Source: Clostridium uliginosum (GTDB lineage Bacteria; Bacillota; Clostridia; Clostridiales; Clostridiaceae). From it: a DNA stretch of 64,000 nt. The stretch covers positions 49,170-113,169 of the forward strand of contig NZ_FOMG01000010.1 of the NCBI RefSeq assembly GCF_900112485.1, given 5' to 3'. The notes under the pieces are model-generated. The model made no database searches. It was not told where the DNA came from and was given only the letters and a program-made list of their open reading frames with translations. Of the stretch, positions 56,114 to 64,000 are shown piece after piece. How positions within the stretch are numbered: the stretch's first letter is position 1; each line of letters starts with the position of its first letter. The translations under genes were made by a program, and so were the position numbers.

Positions 56114-57775
56114 ATGAAAAAGATTTGGTGGAAAGAAGCAGTAGGATATCAAATTTATCCAAGAAGTTTCAAAGATTCTAATGGTGATGGTATTGGAGAT
56201 ATACAAGGAATAATATCTAAGTTGGATTATTTAAAAGATTTAGGCATAGATGTAATTTGGATATGCCCTATGTACAAATCACCTAATGATGATAATGGAT
56301 ATGACATAAGTGATTATAAAGATATAATGGACGAGCTTGGGAACATAGATGATTTTGATGAACTTCTAACGCAAGTTCACCAAAGAGGAATGAAATTAAT
56401 TATTGATTTGGTTGTTAATCATACAAGTGATGAACATGAGTGGTTTATAGAATCAAAATCTTCAAAGAATAATCCTAAAAGAGATTGGTATGTTTGGAAA
56501 ACAGGCAAAGATGGTAAAGAACCTAACAATTGGGAAAGCATATTTAAAGGTTCAGCTTGGAAATATGATGAGACTACAGAAGAATATTTCTTACATTTAT
56601 TTACCCAAAAACAACCGGATTTGAATTGGGAAAATTCTGAAGTGAGAAATGAAGTATATAAGATGATAAATTGGTGGCTTGATAAAGGTATTGATGGGTT
56701 TAGAGTTGATGCAATAAGTCATATAAAAAAGGATCAAACTTTTGAAGATATGCCAAATCCAAATAATGAAAGATATGTTTCTTCATTTGATAAGCACATG
56801 AATTTTCCTGGAATTCATAGATTTTTAGCTGAACTTGCAGATAATACTTTTGAGAACTATGACATAATGACTGTTGGAGAAGCAAATGGTGTTGATTCAG
56901 AAGAAGCTGAACTTTGGGTTGGAGAAGAAGATGGAAAGTTTAATATGGTATTTCAGTTTGAACATCTTGAATTATGGGATTATGATTCAGATTTAAAATT
57001 TTCCGTTAAAGCATTTAAGGATGCATTAACAAAGTGGCAATATAATTTAAATGGGGTAGGATGGAATGCATTATTTATAGAAAATCATGATATTCCAAGA
57101 GCAGTTTCAAGTTGGGGAAATGATAAAGAATATAGAGTAGAATGTGCGAAAGCATTTGCATTAACATATTTTATGCAGCAAGGAACACCATTTATATATC
57201 AAGGACAAGAATTAGGAATGAAAAATGTTCAATTTAAAAATATTGATGAGTATGATGATGTTAAATGCATTAATGAGTATAAAGAAAAAATTGGAAGCGG
57301 TGTATCTGAAGAAGAGGCAATGAGGCAAGTATGGGCTACATCAAGAGATAATGCACGTACACCAATGCACTGGGATAATAGTGAGTATGCAGGATTTTCT
57401 AATGCTAAACCTTGGATTGGAATAAATCCTAATTATAAGCAAATTAATGTTTTAACAGAACATAATGATCCAAATTCAGTACTTAATTTTTATAAAAAAA
57501 TGATAAAAATAAAAAAACAAAGTGAAACGCTAATATATGGGAATTATAAACTTATATTAGAAAATGATGAACATATTTATTCATATATTAGAGAATTTGA
57601 AGGGGATAAATACATAATTATATGTAATCTTTCAGATGATGAGTCTGAATATTGTTATAAAGATGAAAAGTTAAATTATTCTAACTTATTATTATCAAAT
57701 TATGAAGTAAAAGAACATAATATTATAAACAAAATCTTATTAAAACCTTGGGAAGCTAGACTATATAAAATTTAG
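56114..57775 (+). CDS. malL: GH13 alpha-glucosidase (MalL-like)
   Basis: Hydrolyses short alpha-glucosides. It has 553 residues, the length of oligo-1,6-glucosidases and trehalose-6-phosphate hydrolases. Conserved regions: DLVVNHTSDEHEWF, nucleophile Asp199 in GFRVDAIS, acid Glu in VGEANG and Asp in ENHDIPR. Ala, not Val, follows Asp199, a residue associated with alpha-1,4 rather than alpha-1,6 preference. AAGGAAGTG precedes the ATG. Its TAG stop overlaps a C element. Being beside a PTS gene, a sugar-phosphate substrate is possible. Confidence 0.88.
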   Translation: MKKIWWKEAVGYQIYPRSFKDSNGDGIGDIQGIISKLDYLKDLGIDVIWICPMYKSPNDDNGYDISDYKDIMDELGNIDDFDELLTQVHQRGMKLIIDLVVNHTSDEHEWFIESKSSKNNPKRDWYVWKTGKDGKEPNNWESIFKGSAWKYDETTEEYFLHLFTQKQPDLNWENSEVRNEVYKMINWWLDKGIDGFRVDAISHIKKDQTFEDMPNPNNERYVSSFDKHMNFPGIHRFLAELADNTFENYDIMTVGEANGVDSEEAELWVGEEDGKFNMVFQFEHLELWDYDSDLKFSVKAFKDALTKWQYNLNGVGWNALFIENHDIPRAVSSWGNDKEYRVECAKAFALTYFMQQGTPFIYQGQELGMKNVQFKNIDEYDDVKCINEYKEKIGSGVSEEEAMRQVWATSRDNARTPMHWDNSEYAGFSNAKPWIGINPNYKQINVLTEHNDPNSVLNFYKKMIKIKKQSETLIYGNYKLILENDEHIYSYIREFEGDKYIIICNLSDDESEYCYKDEKLNYSNLLLSNYEVKEHNIINKILLKPWEARLYKI

Positions 57776-58099
57776 GCACATTTGAAAAAATAACAGACCA
57801 GTATGCTTGTCTATTTTGCGCCATAAGGAAGCTCGACTCGTATACACTTGCTGAGTAAGTGATTCACACAAAATCATTTTTCAATAAGGTTAACGCCCTT
57901 TGGTTGTTAACTAAGTTCGAGAAATCAAATGTAGAATGCTCACAGAGAAAGTTTGAGCAACCAAATATAAAATTTGGACTCTCACTTATCTACTCACGTC
58001 GGAAAGTTCAGCTAATAGCTCGCTATTAACTAAACTTACCTCATTGTCTGACACTAAATATATGACACATATTTGGTCTGTTATTTTATTTCATGTGAC
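57775..58099 (-). repeat. Expanded family C element (325 bp) in the malL-PTS gap
   Basis: Ends GGCACATTTGAAAAAATAAC and GTTATTTTATTTCATGTGAC are inverted and flanked by TTA on both sides (57772-57774, 58100-58102). The inner sequence matches other C elements read in reverse (CAGTATGCTTGTCTATTTTG and TTGTCTGACACTAAATAT). It is about 170 bp longer because of extra central DNA with several small hairpins, such as CCAAATATAAAATTTGG and GTTAAC...GTTAAC. No ORF of note. Confidence 0.75.
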
Positions 58100-58124
58100 T
58101 TAATGAAATGTTGGAGGATGAGTA

Positions 58125-59789
58125 ATGAAAAAAAATAATTTAGTATCATTTGAATTTTGGCAAAAACTTGGAAAATCTTTACTTGTTGTTGTTGCAGTAA
58201 TGCCAGCAGCAGGATTAATGATCTCATTTGGAAAACTGATAGGTATGTCATTTGATGCAAACTTCATGCATACTGTTGCAAAAGTCATGGAAGACATAGG
58301 TTGGGCAATAATTGGTAACTTACATATTTTATTTGCAGTTGCGATTGGTGGATCATGGGCAAAAGAACGTGCAGGTGGAGCATTTGCCGCACTTATAGCA
58401 TTCATTCTTACAAATCGTATTACAGGGGCACTATTTGGTGTTACTGGAACTATGTTAACTGATCCAAATGCTACTGTAACTTCATTATTTGGAGGAACTT
58501 TACAAGTACCAAATTACTTTACATCAATACTTGGAGCACCAGCTTTAAATATGGGAGTATTCATAGGAATTATTTCAGGTTTCTTAGGTGGATGCTTATA
58601 TAATAAGTATTATAACTACAATAAATTACCTGATGCATTATCATTCTTTAATGGTAAACGTTTTGTTCCGTTTGTTGTAATAATAGGTTCAACAATTACA
58701 GCAATAATACTTGCAATATTTTGGCCTTTTGCACAAAGTGCATTAAATTCATTTGGACAATGGATAGCTACATCTAAAGATACAGCTCCAATTTTAGCAC
58801 CATTTGTTTATGGTTCATTAGAACGTTTACTTTTGCCATTTGGCTTACATCATATGCTTACTATACCAGTAAACTATACAGAGTTAGGTGGAGTATATCA
58901 TGTAATAACAGGAACAGCAGCAGGAACAGCAGTTGCTGGACAAGATCCTTTATGGTTAGCATGGATAACAGACTTAATAAATTTAAAAAATTCAGGAGAT
59001 ACAGCAGCATATACTAACTTATTAAATACAGTTACACCGGCTAGATTTAAAGCAGGTCAAGTTATATTATCTTCAGCATCCTTAATAGGTGTAGCATTTG
59101 CAATGTACAGAAACGTTGATGTAGATAAGAGAAAAAAATATAAATCAATGTTTTTATCAGCTGCTATAGCAGTAATTTTAACTGGAGTTAGTGAACCGAT
59201 TGAATTTATGTTTATGTTTGTTTCACCAATTCTTTATGGTGTACATGCAGTTTTAACTGGTATAGCATTTGCATTAGTAGATATTATAAACTTAAGAGTT
59301 CATGCATTTGGAGCGATAGAATTAATAAGTCGTACACCTTTACTAATTAAAGCAGGATTAATTATGGATTTAATTAACTTTATAATAGCATGTATAGTAT
59401 TCTTTTTAATAAATTACTTTGTAATGAACTTTTTAATTAAGAAATTTAATATTCCAACTCCAGGACGTAAAGGAAATTATATTGAAATGGAAGGGGAAGA
59501 TGATACAGCAGACAGCAAAATGAAAAATAATAGTGGAGATACTAAAGGGGATGCAGTTGCAGTAAAGGCTATTTCATTATTAGGGGAAAAGGAAAATATT
59601 GTAGAAGTTGATGCATGTATGACTCGTTTAAGAGTAACGGTTAAGGACTTAAGTTTAGTTGCTAATGTAAATGAATGGAAGAAAAATGGTGCTATAGGAT
59701 TAGTTGTTAAGGATAAGGGCGTTCAAGCAATTTATGGTCCTAAAGCTGATGTATTAAAATCAAATATTCAAGATATATTAGGAGTGTAA
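58125..59789 (+). CDS. PTS glucose/maltose-type IICB component
   Basis: Sugar-transporting and phosphorylating permease of 554 residues. The IIC domain fills about residues 1-450 with ten or so hydrophobic segments and the motifs AVAIGGSWAKERAGGAFAALIA, PFGLHHMLTIPVNYTELGG and LTGVSEPIEFMFMFVSP. The IIB domain follows (about 475-554) with its phosphocysteine in VDACMTRLRVTVKD. No IIA domain is attached or encoded nearby, so IIA must act in trans. GGAGGATGAG precedes the ATG. Substrate inferred as an alpha-glucoside. Confidence 0.92.
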   Translation: MKKNNLVSFEFWQKLGKSLLVVVAVMPAAGLMISFGKLIGMSFDANFMHTVAKVMEDIGWAIIGNLHILFAVAIGGSWAKERAGGAFAALIAFILTNRITGALFGVTGTMLTDPNATVTSLFGGTLQVPNYFTSILGAPALNMGVFIGIISGFLGGCLYNKYYNYNKLPDALSFFNGKRFVPFVVIIGSTITAIILAIFWPFAQSALNSFGQWIATSKDTAPILAPFVYGSLERLLLPFGLHHMLTIPVNYTELGGVYHVITGTAAGTAVAGQDPLWLAWITDLINLKNSGDTAAYTNLLNTVTPARFKAGQVILSSASLIGVAFAMYRNVDVDKRKKYKSMFLSAAIAVILTGVSEPIEFMFMFVSPILYGVHAVLTGIAFALVDIINLRVHAFGAIELISRTPLLIKAGLIMDLINFIIACIVFFLINYFVMNFLIKKFNIPTPGRKGNYIEMEGEDDTADSKMKNNSGDTKGDAVAVKAISLLGEKENIVEVDACMTRLRVTVKDLSLVANVNEWKKNGAIGLVVKDKGVQAIYGPKADVLKSNIQDILGV

Positions 59790-59795
59790 TATAAG

Positions 59796-60572
59796 GTGAA
59801 GTTACTAACTTTAAATTGTCATTCATGGCAAGAAGATAACCAATTAGAAAAGATTAAATATTTAGCAAAAGTAATAAATGAAAAAAAATATGATGTAATA
59901 GCATTACAGGAAGTAAGTCAATTAATAGATTCAGAAACTTATTCTGGAAATTTAAAAAAGGATAATTTTGCAGTAATATTAAAAAATCTTTTGAATGAAT
60001 ATGATTTTCATTGGGACTATTCACATATTGGTTATGATAAATATGAAGAAGGTCTTGCTATATTTACAAAGCATAAGATAATTAATAAAAAATCATTTTT
60101 TATTACAAAAAGTGATAATATAAATTATTGGAAAACAAGAAAAGTTGTTAAAGTTACAATTGACTATAAAGGAAAAAATTTGGATTTGTATTCTTGTCAC
60201 TTAGGTTGGTGGAAAGATGAAGAAGAAACATTTAAGTATCAAGTTGATAAGCTTATAAAAACGATTAATACTAATACACTTACTTTCTTTATGGGAGATT
60301 TCAACAATAATGCATTCATTAGAGGAGAAGGATATGATTATCTACTTAATAGTGGATTAATAGATACTTTTAATTTATCAAAAGAAGTAGATTGTGGTAT
60401 CACTGCAAAAGGGAAAATAGATGGATGGGATAAAAACAAAGAAGAACTTAGATTAGACTTGATTTTTTCAAATAAGTCAGTAAATGTTATAAGTTCAAAG
60501 GTAATATTTAATGGTCAGAATAAAGAAATCATCTCTGATCACTATGGGGTTGAAGTTACCTTAGAGATATAA
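59796..60572 (+). CDS. Endonuclease/exonuclease/phosphatase-family protein
   Basis: It has 258 residues, one EEP domain with LLTLNCHSWQEDNQLEKI at the start, VIALQEVSQ carrying the metal Glu, LDLYSCHLGWW, FFMGDFNNN and the closing ISDHYGVEVTLEI. No signal peptide. It begins 6 bp after the PTS gene, so the two are co-transcribed. Proteins of this family often sit beside alpha-glucoside PTS genes; the substrate is unknown, and a sugar-phosphate or phosphodiester target is an inference. Confidence 0.85.
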   Translation: MKLLTLNCHSWQEDNQLEKIKYLAKVINEKKYDVIALQEVSQLIDSETYSGNLKKDNFAVILKNLLNEYDFHWDYSHIGYDKYEEGLAIFTKHKIINKKSFFITKSDNINYWKTRKVVKVTIDYKGKNLDLYSCHLGWWKDEEETFKYQVDKLIKTINTNTLTFFMGDFNNNAFIRGEGYDYLLNSGLIDTFNLSKEVDCGITAKGKIDGWDKNKEELRLDLIFSNKSVNVISSKVIFNGQNKEIISDHYGVEVTLEI

Positions 60573-60587
60573 TATAGTAGCTAGCAA

Positions 60588-60864
60588 GGGGCTGTCTCAG
60601 AATTACCAAGTGAAGTAATAACAAAGAAATAGAAATAACATTTATTAAAGAAGACTAGAAAAATTTCGCTAATAGTTTCTAACATTTAAAATTGTACCCA
60701 TAAAAGATTGCTCCTAATATGCATTAGGACAATCATTTATGGAACAACTTCAAATGAAGAAACTCTAAGCTTATTTTTCAATGCTTCTTACACAAATGTT
60801 ATTTCTATTTCTTTTTTTGAATATACATCATATCATTAAATGATTTGTATTATGAGACAGCTCC
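60588..60864 (+). repeat. Element A, copy 3, complete (277 bp) with B at apex
   Basis: Ends GGGGCTGTCTCAGAATTA and TAATACAAATC-complement TATGAGACAGCTCC are inverted, so the terminal repeat is about 13-18 bp. The arms (GAAATAGAAATAACATTTAT and its partner) fold on each other, with B (60673-60765) at the tip. No target duplication is obvious. Nothing coding is inside. Confidence 0.8.
60673..60765. repeat. Hairpin element B, copy in A3 (93 bp)
   Basis: Ends TAGTTTCTAACATTT and AATGAAGAAACTC, flanked by TAA at 60670-60672 and 60766-60768. The centre TCCTAATATGCATTAGGA closes the hairpin. Sequence outside the two TAA copies rejoins exactly into the empty site of element A copy 2. Confidence 0.8.
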
Positions 60865-61023
60865 TTTATTGTATAAATCTTTTTATATTTAATATTACAA
60901 CATTTAATTACATAATAGGATGTAATATTTCCTAAGAAATAATAGTTTAAATAAGTGCTTAAGAAGATAATATGTCTAAAAATTACAAAAATAAAGAAAG
61001 TTGATAAAAATACTAGTTATTTA

Positions 61024-61051
61024 TTGACATAGATATTAAAGCGTGTATAAT
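61024..61051 (+). promoter_or_regulatory. Sigma-A promoter of the metI-metC operon
   Basis: TTGACA at 61024-61029 and TATAAT at 61046-61051 with 16-bp spacing. Transcription would start about 30 bp before the SAM-I aptamer. Confidence 0.8.
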
Positions 61052-61085
61052 AATATTTAACAAATTAATATTTTGACAATTTAAT

Positions 61086-61200
61086 CTTATTAAGAGTGGT
61101 GGAGGGACTGGCCCTTTGAAACCCGGCAACCTAAAAAACATTTTGATTTAATGTTTTTAGTTGGTGCTAATTCCTGCAGGAGTTTATCCTGAAAAATAAG
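61086..61200 (+). promoter_or_regulatory. SAM-I (S-box) riboswitch aptamer
   Basis: CTTATTAAGAGTGGTGGAGG, then ACTGGCCCTTTGAAACCCGG and CAACC, is the S-box core. A variable AAACATT...AATGTTT arm and a GGTGCTAATTCCTGCAGGAG region follow, and the P1 stem closes with AATAAG at 61195-61200. With SAM bound, the downstream terminator should form and switch off metI-metC. Confidence 0.95.
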
Positions 61201-61239
61201 AAGAAATTTAAACGTTATTAAACGTATATTGAAATTTTT

Positions 61240-61276
61240 AAGTCACTTCTTATTTAATTAAGAAGTGACTTTTTTA
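61240..61276 (+). terminator. Riboswitch-controlled terminator
   Basis: AAGTCACTTCTTA (61240-61252) and TAAGAAGTGACTT (61259-61271) are perfect complements, followed by a T-run. It lies between the aptamer and the metI binding site. Confidence 0.9.
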
Positions 61277-61314
61277 TTTTTAGAAAATTTTAAACTAAAT
61301 AGGGGGCTAATAGT

Positions 61315-62463
61315 ATGAGCAATAAAAAATATTTTGAAACATATGCAGTTAGGGGGGCATCTTGCGGGGATAATGTTACTGGATCAATAAGTTATCCAAT
61401 TTATCAAACGGCAACATTTAAACATGCTGGATTAAATAACAGTACTGGATATGACTATTCAAGAGTTAAAAATCCAACAACAGAAGAATTGGAAAAGACA
61501 GTAGCTTTATTGGAAAATGGGAAAGGGGCAATAGCATTTTCTTCGGGGGTTGCAGCTATTACAGCATGCATTTACTTATTTAAATTTGGAGATCATGTGA
61601 TATTGTCAGATGATCTATATGGAGGAAGTTTTAGATTATTTAATCAAACATTTAAGAATTTTGAGGTTAATTCTACTTTTGTAGATACAACAGATACTAA
61701 CAATATACTTAATGCTTTAACTAAAAAAACAAGGGCTATATTTTTAGAAACTCCATCTAATCCAACAATGAAGGTAACAGATATAAGTGCTGTAGCTAAA
61801 ATATGTAAAAAAAATAATCTGTTATTAATAGTAGACAACACTTTTTTAACACCATATTATCAAAAACCATTAGATTTAGGGGCAGATTTAGTAATACATA
61901 GTGGAACTAAATATTTAGGTGGACATAATGATGTATTATCTGGATTTGTAGTAGCAAATGATGAATCACTAATTGAAAGATTAAGAAATATTAATATGTC
62001 TACAGGAGCAGTTTTATCTGCATTTGATTCTTGGTTAATTTTAAGAGGAATTAAGACTTTGCATATAAGATTAGATAGAGCTCAAGAAAATGCTATAAAA
62101 ATAGCACAGTTTTTAAATAATAATACTAATGTAGAAAAAGTATATTATGTTGGATTAGAAGATTTTGAAGGATATGAATTAAATAAATCTCAAGCAACAG
62201 GATTTGGATCAACATTATCGTTTAGGCTTAAAGATAAGAACTTAGTACCTAAAATATTAGAAGAAGTTAAAGTTATAACATTTGCAGAAAGTTTAGGTGG
62301 AGTAGAAACATTAATTACTTATCCATATACACAAACTCATGCTGATATTCCAGAGCAAATTAAACAAAGACTAGGTATAGATGAATATTTACTAAGATTA
62401 TCTGTTGGGGTAGAGAATATATATGATTTAATAGAAGATTTAAAAAGAGTGATTGGGGTGTAA
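61315..62463 (+). CDS. metI: Cystathionine gamma-synthase / O-acetylhomoserine thiolyase (MetI-like)
   Basis: PLP enzyme that makes cystathionine (or homocysteine) from an acyl-homoserine. It has 382 residues. AIAFSSGVAAITACIYLF and the PLP-lysine in VIHSGTKYLGGHNDVLSGFV are Cys/Met-metabolism motifs. YDYSRVKNPTTEELEKTV and GAVLSAFDSWLILRGIKTL resemble B. subtilis MetI. A GGGGGC site precedes the ATG. Under SAM-I control and 3 bp before metC, the same pairing as B. subtilis metIC. Confidence 0.9.
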   Translation: MSNKKYFETYAVRGASCGDNVTGSISYPIYQTATFKHAGLNNSTGYDYSRVKNPTTEELEKTVALLENGKGAIAFSSGVAAITACIYLFKFGDHVILSDDLYGGSFRLFNQTFKNFEVNSTFVDTTDTNNILNALTKKTRAIFLETPSNPTMKVTDISAVAKICKKNNLLLIVDNTFLTPYYQKPLDLGADLVIHSGTKYLGGHNDVLSGFVVANDESLIERLRNINMSTGAVLSAFDSWLILRGIKTLHIRLDRAQENAIKIAQFLNNNTNVEKVYYVGLEDFEGYELNKSQATGFGSTLSFRLKDKNLVPKILEEVKVITFAESLGGVETLITYPYTQTHADIPEQIKQRLGIDEYLLRLSVGVENIYDLIEDLKRVIGV

Positions 62464-62466
62464 AAT

Positions 62467-63603
62467 ATGAATTTTGGAACTAGATTATTACATGGAAGTG
62501 GAGATATAGATAAAAACACAGGTGCATTAAGTACACCTATATATCAAACATCAACATTTCATCAATTTGATATAGACAACTTTGGAAAGTACGATTATTC
62601 TAGATCAGGAAATCCAACTAGAGATGCTTTGGAGAATTTAATAGCAGAACTTGAAAGTGGACAAAGAGGACTTGCGTTTTCATCAGGAATGGCTGCAATT
62701 TCTTCAGTGCTATCAATATTTTCTGCGGGAGATCACATTATAATTTGTGGAGATGTGTATGGTGGAACATATAGAGCTTCAACACAATTATTTTCAAGAT
62801 TTAATATTGAATTTACTTTTGTTGATGCATCAAATATTGAAGAAATAAAAAATGCATTTAAAGAAAATACGAAGGGTCTTTATTTAGAAACTCCATCAAA
62901 TCCATTATTAAAAGTTACTGATCTAAGAGCTGCAAGTAAGTTAGCTAAAGAACATGGAACAATTACAATAGTTGATAATACTTTTATGTCACCATATCTT
63001 CAAAGACCATTAGAGCTTGGTGCCGATATAGTTGTTCATAGTGCAACTAAATTTTTAGGAGGACATAGTGATGTTATAGCAGGACTTGTTGTAACAAAAA
63101 CTAAGGAATTAGGAGATAGAGTTTATCAAATACAAAATACATTTGGAGCTATACTTGGACCACAAGATTGTTGGCTTATAATTAGAGGAATAAAAACATT
63201 AAAGGTTAGAATGGATGCAGCTCAAAATAATGCAGATAAATTAGCAAATTGGCTTGATAAAAGAAAAGAAGTAGAAAAAGTATACTATCCAGCACTTAAA
63301 TCGCATGAAGGAAGAGAAGTTCATTTATCACAAGCAGATGGAGGAGGAGCCGTATTATCTTTTAAATTTAATAGCTTAAAGAGAACTAAAATATTTTTAA
63401 ATAATGTTAAAAATGTAGCTGTTGCAGTAAGTTTGGGTGGGGTTGAAACAATAGTTTCATATCCGGTTAAGATGAGTCATGCATCAATTCCAAAAAAGGA
63501 AAGAGATAAATTAGGAGTTACAGATACATTAATTAGAGTCTCTGTTGGACTTGAAGATATTAAAGATTTAATAGATTCATTTAAAGAAGCTATTGAATTA
63601 TAA
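62467..63603 (+). CDS. metC: Cystathionine beta-lyase (MetC-like)
   Basis: PLP enzyme that cleaves cystathionine to homocysteine, completing trans-sulfuration. It has 378 residues. YDYSRSGNPTRDALENLIAE, GLAFSSGMAAISSVLSIFS, TFVDASN and the PLP-lysine in VVHSATKFLGGHSDVIAGL match the MetC branch, as does FGAILGPQDCWLIIRGIKTL. A gamma-lyase activity is possible. It follows metI after 3 bp. An A element begins 7 bp after its stop. Confidence 0.9.
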   Translation: MNFGTRLLHGSGDIDKNTGALSTPIYQTSTFHQFDIDNFGKYDYSRSGNPTRDALENLIAELESGQRGLAFSSGMAAISSVLSIFSAGDHIIICGDVYGGTYRASTQLFSRFNIEFTFVDASNIEEIKNAFKENTKGLYLETPSNPLLKVTDLRAASKLAKEHGTITIVDNTFMSPYLQRPLELGADIVVHSATKFLGGHSDVIAGLVVTKTKELGDRVYQIQNTFGAILGPQDCWLIIRGIKTLKVRMDAAQNNADKLANWLDKRKEVEKVYYPALKSHEGREVHLSQADGGGAVLSFKFNSLKRTKIFLNNVKNVAVAVSLGGVETIVSYPVKMSHASIPKKERDKLGVTDTLIRVSVGLEDIKDLIDSFKEAIEL

Positions 63604-63695
63604 GGAAAAAGGGGCTGCATCAAAATTACCAAGTGAATTAATAACAAAGAAATAGAAATAACATTTATTAAAGAAGACTAGAAAAATTTCGCTAA

Positions 63696-63852
63696 GGCAT
63701 ATGAAACAAAATAACAAGTCAAAGATGTGATGTATATTTTGAGTCAGACAAGGAAGTAATATTAGCTAATAGTAGACTATTAGCTAATATTACTGACGCA
63801 GTATCACTCAAAATAGACTAACATACTGACTTGTTATTTTGTTGAATATGCC
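63696..63852 (+). repeat. Family C element nested in A4 (157 bp)
   Basis: Left tip GGCATATGAAACAAAATAAC then AAGTC; right arm GACTTGTTATTTTGTTGAAT then ATGCC. Flanked by TAA (63693-63695) and TGA (63853-63855). A perfect internal hairpin AATATTAGCTAATAG / CTATTAGCTAATATT lies at the centre. This is the best-preserved C copy in the window. Confidence 0.85.
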
Positions 63853-63855
63853 TGA

Positions 63856-63948
63856 AATTTTCTAACATTTAAAGTTGTACCCATAAAAGATTGCTCCTAA
63901 TATGCATTAGGACAATCATTTATGGAACAACTTCAAATGAAGAAACTC
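63856..63948. repeat. Hairpin element B, copy in A4 (93 bp)
   Basis: Ends AATTTTCTAACATTT and AATGAAGAAACTC. Right flank TAA at 63949-63951; the left flank is now the TGA next to the inserted C element. Same length and near-identical core as the copies at 30385 and 60673. Confidence 0.8.
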
Positions 63949-64000
63949 TAAGCTTATTTTTCAATGCTTCTTCCACAAATGTTATTTCTATTTCTTTTTT

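Larger units (their letters stand above)
63610..64000 (+). repeat. Element A, copy 4, with nested C and B; cut by window end
   Basis: Left end GGGGCTGCATCAAAATTACC, arm GAAATAGAAATAACATTTAT, then the C element (63696-63852) and the B element (63856-63948), then the right arm up to TTATTTCTATTTC at 64000. The right terminal repeat lies beyond the window. Confidence 0.8.

Noticed and set aside
60588..60864. A degenerate insertion sequence with transposase
   Set aside because: IS-like ends are present, but the 277 bp between them fold into one hairpin and hold no transposase remnant; MITE-like is the better label.
63610..64000. CRISPR-like repetition near the window end
   Set aside because: The repeats are inverted arms of nested elements, not direct repeats with unique spacers of constant length.

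Overview
The window looks like a chromosomal segment from a low-GC Clostridium sensu stricto, close to C. beijerinckii, C. butyricum or C. saccharobutylicum. The reasons are very AT-rich DNA, strong AGGAGG ribosome binding sites, the clostridial S10-spc-alpha ribosomal cluster, a ptb-buk butyrate pair, a spore-type amidase (cwlD), and T-box and SAM-I leaders. The species call is an inference from gene content and order; no rRNA or tRNA gene was seen.

Layout. 1-7785 is the spc operon from the tail of rpsQ through secY, adk, map, a small KOW-domain gene, infA and rpmJ. 7786-10866 is the alpha operon (rpsM, rpsK, rpsD, rpoA, rplQ), with its own promoter, a leader with competing hairpins, and a terminator. 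10940-15590 holds the ECF transporter module (ecfA1, ecfA2, ecfT), truA, and the rplM-rpsI operon. 15591-32200 is more accessory: cwlD, class I fumarase subunits, a YitT protein, two membrane-anchored TPR proteins around a two-component system, ptsI, a chromate-transporter pair, an isoaspartyl dipeptidase, and a SleB-type wall hydrolase behind a coiled-coil membrane protein.

32424-43880 carries cdaA-cdaR (c-di-AMP synthesis), a COG2509 flavoprotein, ptb-buk, a folate operon (HD protein, folP, folBK fusion), an AIM24 protein, a YerC-type regulator and glmM. 44205-54065 is a branched-chain amino acid operon (ilvN, cimA, leuC, leuD, leuB, ilvD, ilvB, ilvC) behind a T-box leader whose specifier reads as ATC (Ile). 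With citramalate synthase and no leuA, the operon reads as an isoleucine-by-citramalate pathway. 54516-60572 has a GIY-YIG protein and an alpha-glucoside cluster (LacI regulator, GH13 alpha-glucosidase, PTS IICB, EEP-family protein). 61024-63603 is a SAM-I-controlled metI-metC pair.

The least ordinary content lies between the genes. At least five families of short non-coding inverted-repeat elements (called A to F here) occupy many gaps. Family C (ends GGCATAT...ATATGCC) is flanked by TAA or TTA direct repeats, and in four cases the target repeat is, or overlaps, the stop codon of the upstream gene. Family B is a 93-bp hairpin sitting at a TAA in the apex of element A; one A copy keeps the empty site. 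The last 390 bases show C inserted beside B inside A. Several C copies, and one E copy, share the same deletion form: left tip plus right arm. No CRISPR array, prophage, toxin-antitoxin pair or full-length transposase gene was seen.
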